Assembly: GCF_018070075.1 (NCBI RefSeq)
Contig: NZ_JAGPXE010000002.1
Span: 1-64,000, forward strand
Length of the DNA stretch: 64,000 nucleotides
Reading direction: 5' to 3'
Source of the DNA: Saccharopolyspora endophytica
Lineage (GTDB): Bacteria; Actinomycetota; Actinomycetes; Mycobacteriales; Pseudonocardiaceae
Under the pieces are notes generated by a model that was not told where the DNA came from, did no database searches, and was given only the letters and a program-made list of their open reading frames with translations. The position numbers were made by a program, and so were the translations under genes. Shown in pieces: positions 44,575-54,181 of the stretch. Within the stretch, counting starts at the first letter, position 1, and the number at the start of each line of letters is the position of its first letter.

Positions 44575-45750
44575 ATGCGACACAGGATTTGGGCGGTAGG
44601 CGCGGCGGCGCTCATCGCGCTCGCGGCGGTACCGGCCTCCGCGACCGCTGACGAGCGGCGCGACGTGATGTTCGTCGGCAACAACTGGGACGGCACCGTC
44701 GACCTGCTCGACGCCGCCGACTTCGACAAGTACCAGCGCATCAACGTGGTCCCGGACCTCGACCAGCGGGTGCGCGAGATGACCCCGGACCAGCACGCGG
44801 CCATGCTGATCATCCGCGAAACCGCGGGCGAGGGACACGACCAGCTGGTCGACGACATCGCGGTCTCCCCGGACGGCAAGACGATGTACGTCTCGCGGCC
44901 CAGCCTCGGCGACGTGGCCGCCTACGAGATCGCCACCGGCGAGCAGGTCTGGCGCACCCCGGTCGAGGGCTACCGGTCCGACCACATGGCGCTGTCCCCG
45001 GACGGCACCGAACTGGCGGTCTCGGCGACCACCGCCAACATCGTGCAGCTGCTCAACCCCGCCGACGGCTCTGTCACCGGCAGCTTCCCGACCGGTGACT
45101 TCCCGCACGAGAACCGCTACTCCGCCGACGGGAAGACGCTGTACAACGCCACCATCGGCCGCGTGGTCATGCCCGACGACCCGGCGCTGGACGGCCTCAA
45201 GGGCAAGCGGCAGCTGACCATCGTGGACGCCGAGACCCAGCAGGTGCGCGACACCATCGACTTCGGCGTCGGCATCCGCCCGTTCCTGGTGACCCCCGAC
45301 GGCAAGACGATGTACGCGCAGCTGTCGTTCCACAACGGCTTCGTCGAGTACAGCCTCGAGGAGAAGCGGGTCACCCGCACCGTGCACCTGCCGCTGTCCG
45401 AGGACGCGCAGCAGATGAAGCGCGAGGACTACCCGCTGGACTCCGCGCACCACGGCCTCAGCGCCAACGCCGACGGCACCAAGCTCTGCGACGCGGGCAC
45501 GATCTCGGACTACGCGGCCATCGTGTCGGTCCCGTCGCTGACCACCGACGCCATCGTGCCGGTCGGCAAGAAGCCGTACTGGGCCGCGACCAGCCCCAAC
45601 GGCCAGTACTGCTTCCTGTCCAACAGCGACAGCGACGACATCTCGGTGGTCGACTTCAACGGCACCGAGGAGACGGCCCGCATCCCCGTCGGCGACCACC
45701 CGCAGCGAGTCCGCGGCTACGCGGTCCCCACCTCGGTCCTGCACGGCTGA
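44575..45750 (+). CDS. secreted beta-propeller (YVTN/YncE-like) protein
   Basis: A 391-residue exported protein. The signal peptide is MRHRIWAVGAAALIALAAVPASATA. Repeating strand motifs of a seven-bladed propeller follow: VSPDGKTMYVSRPSLGDVAAYEIATGE, LSPDGTELAVSATTANIVQLLNP, VTPDGKTMYAQLS and TSPNGQYCFLSNSDSDDISVVDF. Such proteins bind ligands or partners outside the cell; no catalytic motif is visible. The start is ATG 44575 behind AGGAAGGG. Its link to the amylase gene upstream is positional only. Confidence 0.82.
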   Translation: MRHRIWAVGAAALIALAAVPASATADERRDVMFVGNNWDGTVDLLDAADFDKYQRINVVPDLDQRVREMTPDQHAAMLIIRETAGEGHDQLVDDIAVSPDGKTMYVSRPSLGDVAAYEIATGEQVWRTPVEGYRSDHMALSPDGTELAVSATTANIVQLLNPADGSVTGSFPTGDFPHENRYSADGKTLYNATIGRVVMPDDPALDGLKGKRQLTIVDAETQQVRDTIDFGVGIRPFLVTPDGKTMYAQLSFHNGFVEYSLEEKRVTRTVHLPLSEDAQQMKREDYPLDSAHHGLSANADGTKLCDAGTISDYAAIVSVPSLTTDAIVPVGKKPYWAATSPNGQYCFLSNSDSDDISVVDFNGTEETARIPVGDHPQRVRGYAVPTSVLHG

Positions 45751-45758
45751 GCGCGCGA

Positions 45759-45793
45759 GGGGTGGAAGTGCCGGCCGGGACTACTTCCACCCC
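45759..45793. terminator. bidirectional terminator
   Basis: GGGGTGGAAGT (45759-45769) pairs perfectly with ACTTCCACCCC (45783-45793), between the propeller gene and the convergent methyltransferase. Confidence 0.85.
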
Positions 45794-45798
45794 CGCCC

Positions 45799-46557
45799 TC
45801 ATGCCCGGGTGGCGAGCGCGATCACGCGGCGGTGCCCGGTGCTGAGGGCGTCGCCGTCCTCGCCCCGGAACGAGAGGTCGGTGAAACCCGCCTGATGCAG
45901 CCAATCGCGCAGCTCCGGCGCGGTGAACATGCGCACCGCGTGGGGGATGCGGCGAACCTGCCCGTCCCGGACCACCACCCGCTCGACGATCGAGCGCATG
46001 GTCAGCGGGTCCAGGCGGTGGTGGTCGATCATCATGTCGTCGCCGACCTCGTGCACCACCTGAGCCCGGTCGGGTGAGCAGTTCGACGACGTTGTTCAGC
46101 TCCACCACGAACCTCCCGCCCGGCCGCAGCGCGCGATGGACCTCCGAGAGCACCCGGCGGTTCCCGGCGTCGGAGAAGTAGCCGAAGGCGGTGAACCAGT
46201 TCAGCACCGCGTCGAAGCGCTCCTGCCAGGGGAGCGCTCGCATGTCCCCGTCGACGTAGGTGACCTCCACGCCGAGCTCGGCGGCATCCGCGCGGGCGCG
46301 TCGCAGGAACGTGGCGGAGCTGTCCAAGCCGGTGACCCGGCAGCCCATCGCGGCCAGCCGGTTGGACAGCCTGCCGTGCCGCAGGCCAGGTCCAGGGCCT
46401 CATCACCCGGTGAGACGCCGAGCAGCTGCCGCACGAACTCCGACTCGGCCCGGGTGCGCTCGTCGATCAGCGGGCCGTAGAAGTGCAGGTAGTCCTCGTC
46501 GAACGGGCCCTCGGCGTCGAATTCCGGCTCGGCGTCGGTGCTTTCGCCATCGCTCAT
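45799..46557 (-). pseudogene. SAM-dependent methyltransferase, disrupted by two frameshifts
   Basis: A class I methyltransferase of about 250 residues if read across frames. Frame 1 gives the N-terminus to LDLACGT (motif I), then shifts near plus-strand 46374: one base seems missing from a C run, after which GRLSNRLAAMGCRVTGLDSS continues in frame 2. A second shift near 46075 (one base extra or two missing) returns to frame 1 for AQVVHEVGDDMMIDHH and the C-terminal GFTDLSFRGEDGDALSTGHRRVIALA. Every part keeps sensible protein sequence, so the lesions are recent or are sequencing errors in C/G runs. Substrate unknown. Confidence 0.75.
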
Positions 46558-46608
46558 GACGACCACGGTGCCCAACGCCGCAGCGGAGCACCACCGTTTT
46601 TCGCCCGG

Positions 46609-47502
46609 TCAGCTCTCCGGGTCGAGGAGGGCTTCCGCGACTGCGGTGATGTCTTCGGGGCGCACTCGGCAGCAGCCGCCGACGAGCATCGCGCCGGCTG
46701 CGCGCCACTGGCGGGCCTGGCGCGGGGACAGGCGGGGATCGCCGGTCCAGGCGTGGTGCTCGGCGTCCCACCCCTCGCCGCTGTTGGGGTAGGCGACGAG
46801 CGGCTTTTCCGTTGCGGCTCGAGCGGTTTCGAGGGCGGGCAGGACGTCCTCGGGATTCGAGCAGTTGATGCCGATCGCGTGGATCGCGTCGGACCCGGCC
46901 AGGGCGAAGGCGTCGGCGAGCGGTTGCCCGGCGCGGGTGCGGTCGCCGTCGACGGTGAACGACAGCCACGCCGGCACCCCCAGTCCGGCGACGGCTTCCA
47001 CCAGGACCTCGGCTTCCTCGACGTCCGGGATGGTCTCCAGCGCGAGGATGTCGGGGGCCGCGTCGGCCAGCGTCTCCAAGCGCGGCACGTGGAACTCCCG
47101 CAGCTCGTGCTTGGTCAGCCCGTAGTCGCCCCGGTATTCGGAGCCGTCGGCGAGGGTCGCGCCGTACGGACCGATGGAGGCCGCGACCCACCGGTGCTCG
47201 CCGGGCTCGACCTCACCCGCCAGCCGCGCCAGCTCGACGCTGCGGCGCAGCAGCCGCTCGGCTCCGGCGCGGTCGAGACCGCGCTCGGCGAAGCCCTCGT
47301 ACGACGCCTGGTAGCTGGCGGTGGTGGCGATGTCGGCGCCCGCCCGGTAGAACGCGGCGTGCGCGGCGACGATCTCCTCCGGGGCGTCGGCCAGCAGGCG
47401 TGCTGACCACAGCGCGTCGGCGAGCTCGTGCCCCATCGCCTCCAGCTCCGTGGCTAACCCGCCGTCGAGCACCAGCGGCCGATCGACCCTGAATCCCTGC
47501 AT
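46609..47502 (-). CDS. mmuM: homocysteine S-methyltransferase
   Basis: Transfers a methyl group, usually from S-methylmethionine, to homocysteine to give methionine. 297 residues. It has the LVLDGGLATELEAMGHEL start and zinc-binding cysteines in GINCSNPEDV (Cys214) and GGCCRVRPEDI (Cys277, Cys278); SFTVDGD lies near residue 181. It starts at ATG 47502. An S-methylmethionine permease gene is not adjacent. Confidence 0.93.
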   Translation of the reverse strand: MQGFRVDRPLVLDGGLATELEAMGHELADALWSARLLADAPEEIVAAHAAFYRAGADIATTASYQASYEGFAERGLDRAGAERLLRRSVELARLAGEVEPGEHRWVAASIGPYGATLADGSEYRGDYGLTKHELREFHVPRLETLADAAPDILALETIPDVEEAEVLVEAVAGLGVPAWLSFTVDGDRTRAGQPLADAFALAGSDAIHAIGINCSNPEDVLPALETARAATEKPLVAYPNSGEGWDAEHHAWTGDPRLSPRQARQWRAAGAMLVGGCCRVRPEDITAVAEALLDPES

Positions 47503-47563
47503 GCCGTCCAGCGTAGTGGTGTTCCGGAGGGCGGACCCCCTCGAAACCCGGCGTGGGGAGATC

Positions 47564-47621
47564 CGAATTTCGCGCGAAATTCGACCCCGGAACTTCGGAC
47601 TCGAATTTCGCGCGAAATTCG
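47564..47621. repeat. tandem pair of identical 20-bp palindromes
   Basis: CGAATTTCGCGCGAAATTCG occurs at 47564-47583 and again at 47602-47621, each a perfect palindrome, 38 bases apart, in the gap between a permease stop and the mmuM start. They are AT-richer than the surroundings. They could be terminators, protein sites or cruciform-forming repeats. Confidence 0.9.
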
Positions 47622-47627
47622 AACGGC

Positions 47628-48524
47628 TCAGCCCTTCACGCTGCCCGCCGCCAGCCCGGAGACCAGGAAGCGCTGCACGGCGTAGAACACGATCACCGCC
47701 GGGATCGCCACCAGCACCGACGCCGCCGCGAGGTGACCCCACTCCGCCCGGTTCTGCTGGACGAAGACCTGCAGACCGACCGCGAGGGTCTTGGACTCGT
47801 CGGCCGCGGACAGGAACGCCGAGGCGAAGGCGACCTCGCTCCAGGCGACGATGAACGAGTAGAAGCCGGTCACCGCCAGACCCGGGCGGGCCAGCGGCAG
47901 CACCAGCCGCCAGAACACGCCGAGCGGCGAGAGCCCGTCGACCCGCCCGGCCTCGTCGATGTCGGCCGGGATGCCGTCGAAGTAGCCCTTGAGCATGAAC
48001 GTGCAGAACGGGATCGCCGTGCTGCAGTAGACCAGCACCAACCCCAGCGCGCTGCCCTGCAACCCCAGCTTGAGCAGGATGTTGTACAGCGGCACGATCA
48101 GCACCGCGAACGGGAACATCTGCACGACCAGGAACGACAGCAGCAGCCAGTGCCTGCCGGGGAACCGGAACCGGCTCAGCGCGTAGGCGGTGGTCGCCGC
48201 CAGCAGCACGCCGAGCACGGTGGTCAGCGCCGCGATCAGCACCGAGTTGCCGAACCACGCCAGGAACGAGCCCTTCGCACCGCTGAGCACGTCGGTGTAG
48301 TTGTCCACGCTGGAGTCGTTGAACAGCGACGGCGTCGCCTCGATCGCCTTCGCGTCCGGTTTGAACGACACCACCACGACCCAGAACACCGGGAACACCG
48401 CGATCAGCGACGCGATGACCAGCGCGCCGTGCAACCCGATGCTCGCCAGGGTCGAGCGGCGGCCCCGACCGCGCGGTCGCGCGGCGGCCGAGGACGCCCG
48501 AAGGGACGCTGCGTCGATGCTCAT
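47628..48524 (-). CDS. sugar ABC transporter permease (MalG type)
   Basis: Inner-membrane subunit of a carbohydrate uptake (CUT1) transporter. About 298 residues with six membrane segments and the EAA loop DIDEAGRVDGLSPLGVFWRLVLPLARPG facing the ATPase. The ATG at 48524 shares its A with the stop of the upstream permease gene (ATGA overlap). No ATPase gene is present in the cluster; actinomycetes often use one shared ATPase (MsiK) encoded elsewhere. Maltodextrin is the likely substrate from the context. Confidence 0.92.
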   Translation of the reverse strand: MSIDAASLRASSAAARPRGRGRRSTLASIGLHGALVIASLIAVFPVFWVVVVSFKPDAKAIEATPSLFNDSSVDNYTDVLSGAKGSFLAWFGNSVLIAALTTVLGVLLAATTAYALSRFRFPGRHWLLLSFLVVQMFPFAVLIVPLYNILLKLGLQGSALGLVLVYCSTAIPFCTFMLKGYFDGIPADIDEAGRVDGLSPLGVFWRLVLPLARPGLAVTGFYSFIVAWSEVAFASAFLSAADESKTLAVGLQVFVQQNRAEWGHLAAASVLVAIPAVIVFYAVQRFLVSGLAAGSVKG

Positions 48525-49441
48525 CACAGCTCCTCACCCTGCCGCGCCATCGCGCGGCGGTAGATCGCGGCGAAGACCAGCAGCACCGACAGGATCAGCA
48601 CGCCGTAGGTGGAAGCGATCGCGTAATCCCTGGTGGCGCCGGAGAAGAACCGCTCGAAGGCGTAGGTCACCAGAATCCGGGTGTGCGGGTTGTTGCCGGT
48701 GATCAGGTAGATGACCGGGAACATGTTGAACGTCCAGATCACCCCGAGCAGCACCACGCTGCTCGACACCGGGCGCAGCCCCGGCATCGTCACGTTGACG
48801 AACCGCTGCCAGGGCGTGGCCCCGTCCATCTCGGCGGCCTCGTAGAGGTCCGGCGGGATGGCCTGCAGCCCGCCGAGCAGGGCGACCATCATGAACGGCA
48901 CGCCCAGCCACACGTTGACCACGATCACCGACACCAGCGCCAGGTCCGACTGCCCGAGCCACACCTGACCGGCCAGCCCCAGGGCCTCCAACACCCAGTT
49001 GATCAGGCCGTAGTCGGCGTTGAGCAGGTACCGCCAGGCGAAGGCGCTGATGAACACCGGCACCGCCCACGGCAGGATCAGCAGCACCCGGTACAGCCCG
49101 CGCCCGCGCATCCGCCGGTTGAGCAGCATCGCCAGGCCCAGGCCGATGCCGTAGTGGCAGACCACGCACGCGAAGGTCCAGATCACGGTGCGCACCAGCG
49201 TCGCCCAGAACGACCCGAACGCCGCCGAGCCGGACAGCACGTTGAGGTAGTTGTCCCACCCGACGAAGGAGTAGCGCGCCTCGCGGTCCAGGACCGGGTT
49301 GGCGATGTTGGTGTCGTTGATGTCGGTGAACCCGAAGTACACGCCCTGCAGCAGCGGCAGCACGACCAGCAGCGCGAGGACCGCGACCACCGGCAGCACC
49401 ATCGCGTAGCCGAACCAGTACCGGGCTAGGAAGTTCCGCAT
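48524..49441 (-). CDS. sugar ABC transporter permease (MalF type)
   Basis: 305 residues with six or more membrane spans. The EAA loop is LYEAAEMDGATPWQRFVNVTMPGLRP. The first span (FGYAMVLPVVAVLALLVVLPLLQGV) is typical of CUT1 MalF/UgpA proteins. The start is ATG 49441, two bases after the binding-protein stop; the downstream permease overlaps its stop by one base, so the three genes form one operon. Confidence 0.92.
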   Translation of the reverse strand: MRNFLARYWFGYAMVLPVVAVLALLVVLPLLQGVYFGFTDINDTNIANPVLDREARYSFVGWDNYLNVLSGSAAFGSFWATLVRTVIWTFACVVCHYGIGLGLAMLLNRRMRGRGLYRVLLILPWAVPVFISAFAWRYLLNADYGLINWVLEALGLAGQVWLGQSDLALVSVIVVNVWLGVPFMMVALLGGLQAIPPDLYEAAEMDGATPWQRFVNVTMPGLRPVSSSVVLLGVIWTFNMFPVIYLITGNNPHTRILVTYAFERFFSGATRDYAIASTYGVLILSVLLVFAAIYRRAMARQGEEL

Positions 49442-49443
49442 GC

Positions 49444-50679
49444 TCAGCGCTTCGCGTAGTCGGTGAGGATCGTGGTCTGGTAGGTCTGCGCCAGCTCGTC
49501 CAGCGCGGCCTGGGTCTGCTTGCGGCCGGACAGGACGTCGCCGTAGGCGGTCTGCAGCGGCTCCAGCAGCTCGCTGTTCTGCGGGATCCACGCGCGGCTG
49601 TGCGTGGTCGCGGCCAGCGGGCGGAACGCGGTGACGATCGGGTTGGCCGCCACCGCCGGGTCGTCGTAGGCGGACTTGCGGGTGGGCAGCAGACCCAGCT
49701 CCGCGGCGACCTTCGCCTGGCCGGCGGTGCTGCTCATGCAGGCGACGAACTTCTGCGAGGCCTCGGTCGCGTCGCTGCCCTGCCGGATCACGTAGTCGTG
49801 GCCGCCCACCGGCGACGGGGTCGCCGAGCCGGGAACCGGTGCGATGCCCAGGTTGGCGGGGTCGGCGAACTCCGGGGAGGCGGTGAACTCCGAGACGGCC
49901 CACGGGCCGTCGATGACCATGGCGGCCTCGCCGGTGGTGAACGCGGTCTTCATGCTGGTGTAGGAGTTGGGCTGGTCGAGCGAGGTGCGGGCGGCCTTGG
50001 CGTCGAGCAGGTCCTTGGCGACCTGCACGCCGCGCACGGTCTCCGGGGAGTTGACGGTGATCATCCGGGCGTCGGAGTTCACCAGGTCACCGCCGTGGGT
50101 GTAGATGAACGGCAGCGCGTAGTACTCGTCGTTGTTGAGGAACAGCGCGTTCTCGCCGCCCAGCTTCGGGGCGATGGCCTTGAGCTCGTCCCAGTTCTGC
50201 GGTGGTTTCACCCCTGCGGCGTCGAGCTTGCGCTTGTTGTAGAACAGCGCGAGCGCGTCGGTGACCTGCGGGACCGCGTAGGTCTTGCCCTCGAACCTGG
50301 TGGATTCCAGCGTGTTCGGCAGGAAGTCGTCGGTGCCTGCGGTCAGCGGCGTCCCGGAGAGGTCCTGGATGAGGCCGGCCTGCGCGAGCTGCGAGACCCA
50401 GCCGACGTCGGCGCGCAGCACGTCCGGGCCCTGCCCGCCTTGCGCCGCGGTCTTGTAGTTGTTCAGCGCCTGGTCGAAGGCCACCGTCTCCACTCGCACC
50501 CGGTAGCCGCCGGTGCGACCGCACTCCTGGGCGAGTTCGCTGAACACCGCGCTTTCCGCCGATCCGCTGGTGTCCCAGTACACGACCTGGTTCGCGTCGC
50601 CTGCCGAACCGCCGCACCCGGTGAGGGTGAGGGCTCCGACCAGGCCCAGGGCAGCGGTGACCGTGGCCTTGGGTCTCAT
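49444..50679 (-). CDS. extracellular sugar-binding lipoprotein of the ABC transporter
   Basis: A 411-residue solute-binding protein (family 1, MalE type). The lipoprotein signal ends in LTLTGC, Cys22 being the lipidated residue. The mature part has the family's YNKRKLDAAGVKPPQNWDEL and GEAAMVIDGPWAVSEF blocks. It is anchored outside the membrane and delivers sugar, probably maltodextrins released by the amylase, to the two permeases. GGGAGG lies seven bases before the ATG. A LacI-type operator lies 17 bases upstream of the start. Confidence 0.93.
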   Translation of the reverse strand: MRPKATVTAALGLVGALTLTGCGGSAGDANQVVYWDTSGSAESAVFSELAQECGRTGGYRVRVETVAFDQALNNYKTAAQGGQGPDVLRADVGWVSQLAQAGLIQDLSGTPLTAGTDDFLPNTLESTRFEGKTYAVPQVTDALALFYNKRKLDAAGVKPPQNWDELKAIAPKLGGENALFLNNDEYYALPFIYTHGGDLVNSDARMITVNSPETVRGVQVAKDLLDAKAARTSLDQPNSYTSMKTAFTTGEAAMVIDGPWAVSEFTASPEFADPANLGIAPVPGSATPSPVGGHDYVIRQGSDATEASQKFVACMSSTAGQAKVAAELGLLPTRKSAYDDPAVAANPIVTAFRPLAATTHSRAWIPQNSELLEPLQTAYGDVLSGRKQTQAALDELAQTYQTTILTDYAKR

Positions 50680-50695
50680 TTCCAGACCTCCCGTT

Positions 50696-50711
50696 GTGCA
50701 AATTTTTGCAA
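50696..50711. promoter_or_regulatory. LacI-type operator upstream of the transporter operon
   Basis: On the - strand TTGCAA-AAAT-TTGCAC, the same half-sites and four-base spacer as at 42879, 17 bases upstream of the binding-protein start. Confidence 0.75.
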
Positions 50712-50805
50712 CCGACTGGCGTTTGATTGCATACCCAGAATGTGATGCCCGTCAAGGTGTTCGAGCAGAAATGGACAGATTCCGGCAAGCGGCAATGGAT
50801 CTTCA

Positions 50806-50821
50806 TTGCAAATTGTTGCTA
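50806..50821. promoter_or_regulatory. LacI-type operator upstream of the LacI gene
   Basis: TTGCAA-ATTG-TTGCTA, overlapping the expected -35 region of a promoter with TATCGT (50832-50837) as -10. This suggests autorepression. Confidence 0.7.
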
Positions 50822-50870
50822 CGCCGTGCAGTATCGTGTCGAGAACCATCGGAGTGGGAGGAGTTCGGCG

Positions 50871-51893
50871 TTGGCGGGTCTGGCCGAGATCGCGGAAGCG
50901 GCCGGGGTGAGCGTGTCCACGGTGAGCCGCGTGCTCAACCGCAAGTCCGGCATCGCCGAGGAGACCCGGCAGCGCGTGCTCGACGTGCTCAACCAGCTGC
51001 CGCACACCGCCCGGGGCGTCGGCGCCCTGCGGCGCACGGGAGTGATCGGCCTGCTGGTGCCGGAGCTGTCCAACCCGGTGTTCCCCGCCTTCGCCGAGGC
51101 GCTGGAAAGCCGTGCCTCGCAAGCGGGTTACGCCTCGCTGCTGTGCAACACGCGCGCGGCGATGAGCGAGCGGGAATACGTCCAGATGCTCCAGGCGCGC
51201 GGGGTCGAGGGCATGATCTTCGTGTCGCCGGAGATCGCCAACCCCGACAACGACGAGCGCCGCACCCGCGGCTACTACGAGAAGCTGGCGCGCGAGGGCG
51301 TCCGGATGGTGTTCGTCAACGGCGGCGCCCCGAGCCTGGACGTCCCCGACATCACCGTCGACGAGCACCTGGCCGGCCACACCGCCGCCCGGCACCTGCT
51401 GGAGCTGGGACATCGCCGCATCGGCTTCGTCAGCGGGCCGTCGCGCGCGCTGCCGTCCCGGCTCAAGCGCGCGGGCTGGGCCGCGGCCCTGGAGGAGGCC
51501 GGCGTCGAACCGGCCGCCGAACTCGTCGCGCACGGCTCGTTCTCCGCCAAAGGCGGTGCCGAGGCGATGTCCCGGCTGCTCGACGGTCCGCAGCCCACGG
51601 CGGTGCTGTGCTCGTCGGACGTGATGGCGCTGGGCGCGATGGGCGAGGCCAAGAGGCGCGCGCTGAGCACTCCGGAGGACATCTCGGTGGTCGGCTTCGA
51701 CGACATCCCGCTGGCCGCCTACTGCCAACCGGCGCTGACGACCCTGGCCCAACCCATCCGCGACATGGCCGCCGCGGCCGTCGACGAGCTCTTGCGGCAG
51801 CTCGACCCCGACGGCGACGAGCACGGCTCGACCAGCTTCAGCCGCATGTTCCGGCCCAGCCTGATCGTCCGGGAGTCCACTCGGGAGCGTTGA
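50871..51893 (+). CDS. LacI family transcriptional regulator
   Basis: A 340-residue repressor. The N-terminal HTH is [33 protein letters not shown], and the periplasmic-binding-like effector domain runs from about residue 60 ([18 protein letters not shown]...), with [13 protein letters not shown] near 280. The start is TTG 50871, seven bases after GGGAGGAG; it gives the normal HTH position, whereas upstream frames do not look like protein. Together with the three matching operators it probably controls the amylase, transporter and itself in response to a maltodextrin (MalR-like). Confidence 0.93.
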   Translation: MAGLAEIAEAAGVSVSTVSRVLNRKSGIAEETRQRVLDVLNQLPHTARGVGALRRTGVIGLLVPELSNPVFPAFAEALESRASQAGYASLLCNTRAAMSEREYVQMLQARGVEGMIFVSPEIANPDNDERRTRGYYEKLAREGVRMVFVNGGAPSLDVPDITVDEHLAGHTAARHLLELGHRRIGFVSGPSRALPSRLKRAGWAAALEEAGVEPAAELVAHGSFSAKGGAEAMSRLLDGPQPTAVLCSSDVMALGAMGEAKRRALSTPEDISVVGFDDIPLAAYCQPALTTLAQPIRDMAAAAVDELLRQLDPDGDEHGSTSFSRMFRPSLIVRESTRER

Positions 51894-51964
51894 CGCAGGT
51901 CCGAACTGCGCGTGATCGAAGTCGGTTCAGACCAGAACCGCCCGCACTCCGGAAAGGGAGCAGC

Positions 51965-53521
51965 ATGTCTTGGTGGCGTGACGCCGTGGTGTACCAGATC
52001 TACGTGCGCAGCTTCGCCGACAGCGACGGCGACGGGATCGGCGACCTCGCGGGAGTGCGGGAGCGGCTGCCGCACCTCGTGGAGCTGGGCGTCGACGCGA
52101 TCTGGCTGACCCCGTTCTACCCCTCGCCGATGGCCGACGGCGGCTACGACGTCGCCGACTACTGCGGCGTCGACCCGCTCTTCGGCGACCTCGACGACTT
52201 CGACGCCCTGCTCGCCCAGGCCCACGACGCCGGTCTGCGGGTGCTGGTCGACGTCGTCCCGAACCACACCTCCGACCAGCACGCGTGGTTCGCCGAAGCC
52301 CTGGCCGCCGAGCCGGGTTCGGCCGAACGCGACCGCTACCTGTTCCGCGAGGGACGCGGCGACGAACCGCCGAACGACTGGGAATCGATCTTCGGCGGAC
52401 CGGCCTGGACCCGGCTGCCCGACGGGCAGTGGTACCTGCACCTGTTCGCGCCCGAACAGCCCGACCTCAACTGGCGGAACCCGCAGGTGCGCGCGGACTT
52501 CCGCAAGGTGCTCAAGTTCTGGCTGGACCGCGGCGTCGACGGGTTCCGCATCGACGTCGCGCACGGCATGATCAAGCACCCCGACCTGCCCGACACCGGT
52601 CGCAGCGAGCAGATCTCCCTGCTGGGGAAGGGAGAGCTGCCGTACTTCGACCAGGACGAGGTGCACGAGGTCTACCGCGACTGGCGCGCGCTGCTCGACT
52701 CCTACTCCGGCGGGCGGATCGGCGTCGCCGAAGCCTGGGCGTCCACCCAGGAGCGGCTGGCCCGCTACGTCCGGCCCGACGAGCTGCACCAGGCGTTCAA
52801 CTTCGCGCTGCTGGAGGCGTCCTGGTCGGCGGCGGAGTTCGGGAAGGTCGTCACCGAATCCCTGGCCACCACCGCTCAAGTCGGCGCGACCACCACGTGG
52901 GTGCTGGGCAACCACGACGTCCAGCGCCCGGTGACCCGCTACGGTGATGGCGAGCTCGGCCTGTCGCGCGCCCGCGCGGCGGCGCTGTTCAGCTTCGCCC
53001 TGCCCGGCTCGGTTTACGTCCACCAGGGCGAGGAGCTGGGACTGCGCGAGGTGCTGGACCTGCCCGACGAGGTCCGCCAGGACCCGATCTGGACCCGGTC
53101 CGGCGGCACCGACGTCGGCCGCGACGGCTGCCGCGTGCCGTTGCCGTGGTCCGGTGACGAGCCGCCGTTCGGCTTCGGTCCCGGCGGGAGCTGGCTCCCC
53201 GTTCCGGGGGAGTGGGCGTCGTCCACGGTGGAGGCCCAGCGCACCACCCCGGGTTCGGTGCTGCGGCTGTACCGCTCGGCGCTGGCGCTGCGCCGCGAAC
53301 TGGCCGTCCTCGGCGACGGGGACCTGTCCTGGCTGGACGCTCCGGAGCAGGTGCTGGCGTTCGCCCGCGAGCCGGGTTTCGCGTGCGCCACCAACTTCGG
53401 CGAGACCCCGGTCAGCCTCGACCTCCCCGGTGACCTGCTGCTCCGCAGCGACGGCGCCGAGGTCTGGACGGGAGAGCTGCCGCCGTCCACGACCGTCTGG
53501 CTCGTGGACGGGAAGAATTAA
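51965..53521 (+). CDS. intracellular alpha-glucosidase (GH13)
   Basis: A 518-residue GH13 enzyme without signal peptide, so it works on imported oligosaccharides. It starts [28 protein letters not shown]. Catalytic residues are Asp197 ([10 protein letters not shown]), Glu256 (GVAEAW) and Asp318 (LGNHDVQR); a QPDLNW block lies at 165-170. It resembles alpha-glucosidases or oligo-1,6-glucosidases; trehalose-forming relatives cannot be excluded. The start is ATG 51965 behind GGGAG. It follows the LacI gene by 71 bases and should complete the glucan pathway: amylase outside, transporter, glucosidase inside. Confidence 0.93.
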   Translation: MSWWRDAVVYQIYVRSFADSDGDGIGDLAGVRERLPHLVELGVDAIWLTPFYPSPMADGGYDVADYCGVDPLFGDLDDFDALLAQAHDAGLRVLVDVVPNHTSDQHAWFAEALAAEPGSAERDRYLFREGRGDEPPNDWESIFGGPAWTRLPDGQWYLHLFAPEQPDLNWRNPQVRADFRKVLKFWLDRGVDGFRIDVAHGMIKHPDLPDTGRSEQISLLGKGELPYFDQDEVHEVYRDWRALLDSYSGGRIGVAEAWASTQERLARYVRPDELHQAFNFALLEASWSAAEFGKVVTESLATTAQVGATTTWVLGNHDVQRPVTRYGDGELGLSRARAAALFSFALPGSVYVHQGEELGLREVLDLPDEVRQDPIWTRSGGTDVGRDGCRVPLPWSGDEPPFGFGPGGSWLPVPGEWASSTVEAQRTTPGSVLRLYRSALALRRELAVLGDGDLSWLDAPEQVLAFAREPGFACATNFGETPVSLDLPGDLLLRSDGAEVWTGELPPSTTVWLVDGKN

Positions 53522-53603
53522 CCAAGAATCGTCCTAGTGGGTCTATTTCTGCCCGAAGGACCGTGGTCGCATGTCAGTCACCAACGACACGGAGGTGACT
53601 CGC

Positions 53604-54119
53604 ATGATGCGACGATTAGCAACGACCATGGCAGCGGCGGCGCTGTCCGTCGTCGCCGTGGTCGGTTCCCAGGCGCCGGCGTCCGCCGCGCCGAACTTCC
53701 AGGTGCCCTTCAAGTGCGGCGTCGAGGTCACGGCCGCCACCTTCAGCGGGCACAGCCCGGCCAACTCGGTCGACTTCCAGCGCAAGGGCATCACCGGCAT
53801 GGCCGTCCTCGCTTCCGCCGGAGGCACCGTGACCAGGTCGGAGAACGAGGGCGACACCAGCTACGGCCGGTGGGTCGAACTCGACCACGGCAACGGCTGG
53901 CGCACCCGCTACGCCCACCTGTCCAGCCAGGCCGTCTCGGTCGGCGAGAAGGTGTCGGCAGGCGGCAAGATCGGCGAGGCCGGTGCCACCGGTGGAGTCA
54001 CCGGCCCCCACCTGCACTACGAGCAGATCCTCGACGGCGCCGACCGCAGGGTCGTCCTCAACGGCAAAGCCGTCCCGTACTACGACCACACCCCCTTCAC
54101 CAGCAAGAACAACTGCTGA
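53604..54119 (+). CDS. secreted M23-type (LytM) peptidase-like protein
   Basis: A 171-residue exported protein. The signal peptide is MMRRLATTMAAAALSVVAVVGSQAPASA. The LytM-like domain has ELDHGNGWRTRYAHLS and HLHYEQ (His136, His138). The first zinc-ligand motif is unusual: instead of H-x3-D it reads GHSPANSVDF (His50, Asp57). It may cut peptidoglycan cross-links, or only bind. GGAGGTGA lies five bases before the ATG. It is monocistronic, with a terminator after it. Confidence 0.88.
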   Translation: MMRRLATTMAAAALSVVAVVGSQAPASAAPNFQVPFKCGVEVTAATFSGHSPANSVDFQRKGITGMAVLASAGGTVTRSENEGDTSYGRWVELDHGNGWRTRYAHLSSQAVSVGEKVSAGGKIGEAGATGGVTGPHLHYEQILDGADRRVVLNGKAVPYYDHTPFTSKNNC

Positions 54120-54131
54120 CTTCCCCTGGGG

Positions 54132-54173
54132 CATGACAACGGCCGGTCCACCTCCAGCGAGGTGGACCGGCCG
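54132..54173. terminator. terminator, first copy of a 42-bp direct repeat
   Basis: Contains a perfect 15-bp stem (54140-54154 with 54159-54173, loop CAGC) followed by ATTTTC. The whole 42 bases recur at 54887-54928 with two differences, on the far side of the toxin-antitoxin genes. Confidence 0.9.
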
Positions 54174-54181
54174 ATTTTCAG

